A stretch of DNA of 52,005 bases from an uncultured Bacteroidales bacterium (GTDB lineage Bacteria; Bacteroidota; Bacteroidia; Bacteroidales; Bacteroidaceae), in contig CALDKD010000122.1 of NCBI GenBank assembly GCA_937898885.1, positions 1 to 52,005 of the forward strand, written 5' to 3'. Shown piece after piece: positions 51,994-52,005 of the stretch; the first letter of the stretch is position 1, and each line of letters opens with the position of its first letter. The notes beneath the pieces were generated by a model. The model saw only the letters and a list, made by a program, of their open reading frames with translations. It was not told the origin of the DNA and did not search any database. The position numbers and the translations under genes are program-made.

Positions 51994-52005
51994 TATCGGC
52001 GTGCG

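Overview
The window is chromosomal DNA of a member of the Bacteroidales. The evidence is the set of genes with Bacteroidetes-type relatives (GyrB and a long topoisomerase IV A subunit, DUF3316, DUF4491, two 6-bladed beta-propeller lipoproteins, paired PspC proteins with a PadR regulator, a FeoA-FeoB fusion, CdaA beside FolP) and the many TAnnTTTG -7 promoter boxes that Bacteroidetes use. Base composition looks even and there is no integrase, transposase, phage gene, plasmid gene or CRISPR array. Most of it is ordinary housekeeping DNA, but several genes have unusual architecture.

Layout. 1-2.3 kb: a secreted protein of unknown function (possibly cut by the window edge) and a propeller lipoprotein. 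2.3-2.85 kb: a gene-free block full of inverted and tandem repeats. 2.85-7.3 kb (minus): two alternating pairs of XRE-cupin regulator and acyl-CoA ligase, divergent from gyrB (7.5-9.5 kb). 9.6-11.2 kb: a YbjQ-family protein and a secreted GH27 alpha-galactosidase. 11.3-16.2 kb (minus): a tight six-gene run, glycyl-tRNA synthetase, FKBP lipoprotein, then the four subunits of a VOR-type 2-oxoacid:ferredoxin oxidoreductase. 16.4-22.7 kb (plus): topoisomerase IV A, DUF3316 protein, S41 peptidase, SppA, followed by tRNA-Leu(UAG). 22.8-25.9 kb (minus): GH3 glycosidase and DUF4491 protein. 26-30 kb (minus): PspC, PadR, PspC, propeller lipoprotein and the remnant of a small secreted gene. 30.1-33.1 kb: esterase and groES-groEL. 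33.2-40.8 kb (minus): a giant TamB-like protein, murF, folP, cdaA. 40.9-43.5 kb (plus): SGNH hydrolase, purN, queA. 43.6-48.3 kb (minus): FeoAB with its small Cys-rich partner, and an operon of HAD phosphatase, queuosine-precursor transporter and queH. 48.4-51.9 kb (plus): deoD, a lipoprotein, prmC, recX, comF-like.

The most unusual item is the 1584-residue protein at 36083-40837. Its first ~1140 residues look like TamB (inner-membrane anchor and long periplasmic beta-rich region) and its last ~440 residues look like a complete Omp85/TamL outer-membrane barrel, with no POTRA domains between. This would be a single polypeptide spanning the envelope from inner to outer membrane. Other points of note are a prmC gene carrying two in-frame repeat expansions, one of which uses a 7-bp repeat also found just after groEL; a 171-bp structure with 24-bp inverted ends followed by three 27-bp repeats at 2.57-2.81 kb; a probable PadR operator upstream of the PspC operon; and a 17-residue triple repeat at the end of one PspC protein.

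Working links between genes: VOR turns branched or aromatic 2-oxo acids into acyl-CoAs, and the two acyl-CoA ligases act on the same class of compound, so the 3-14 kb stretch may serve amino-acid-derived acid metabolism. QueA, QueH and the YhhQ-type transporter all serve the queuosine tRNA modification. All functions are assigned from reading the sequences; no database search was run.
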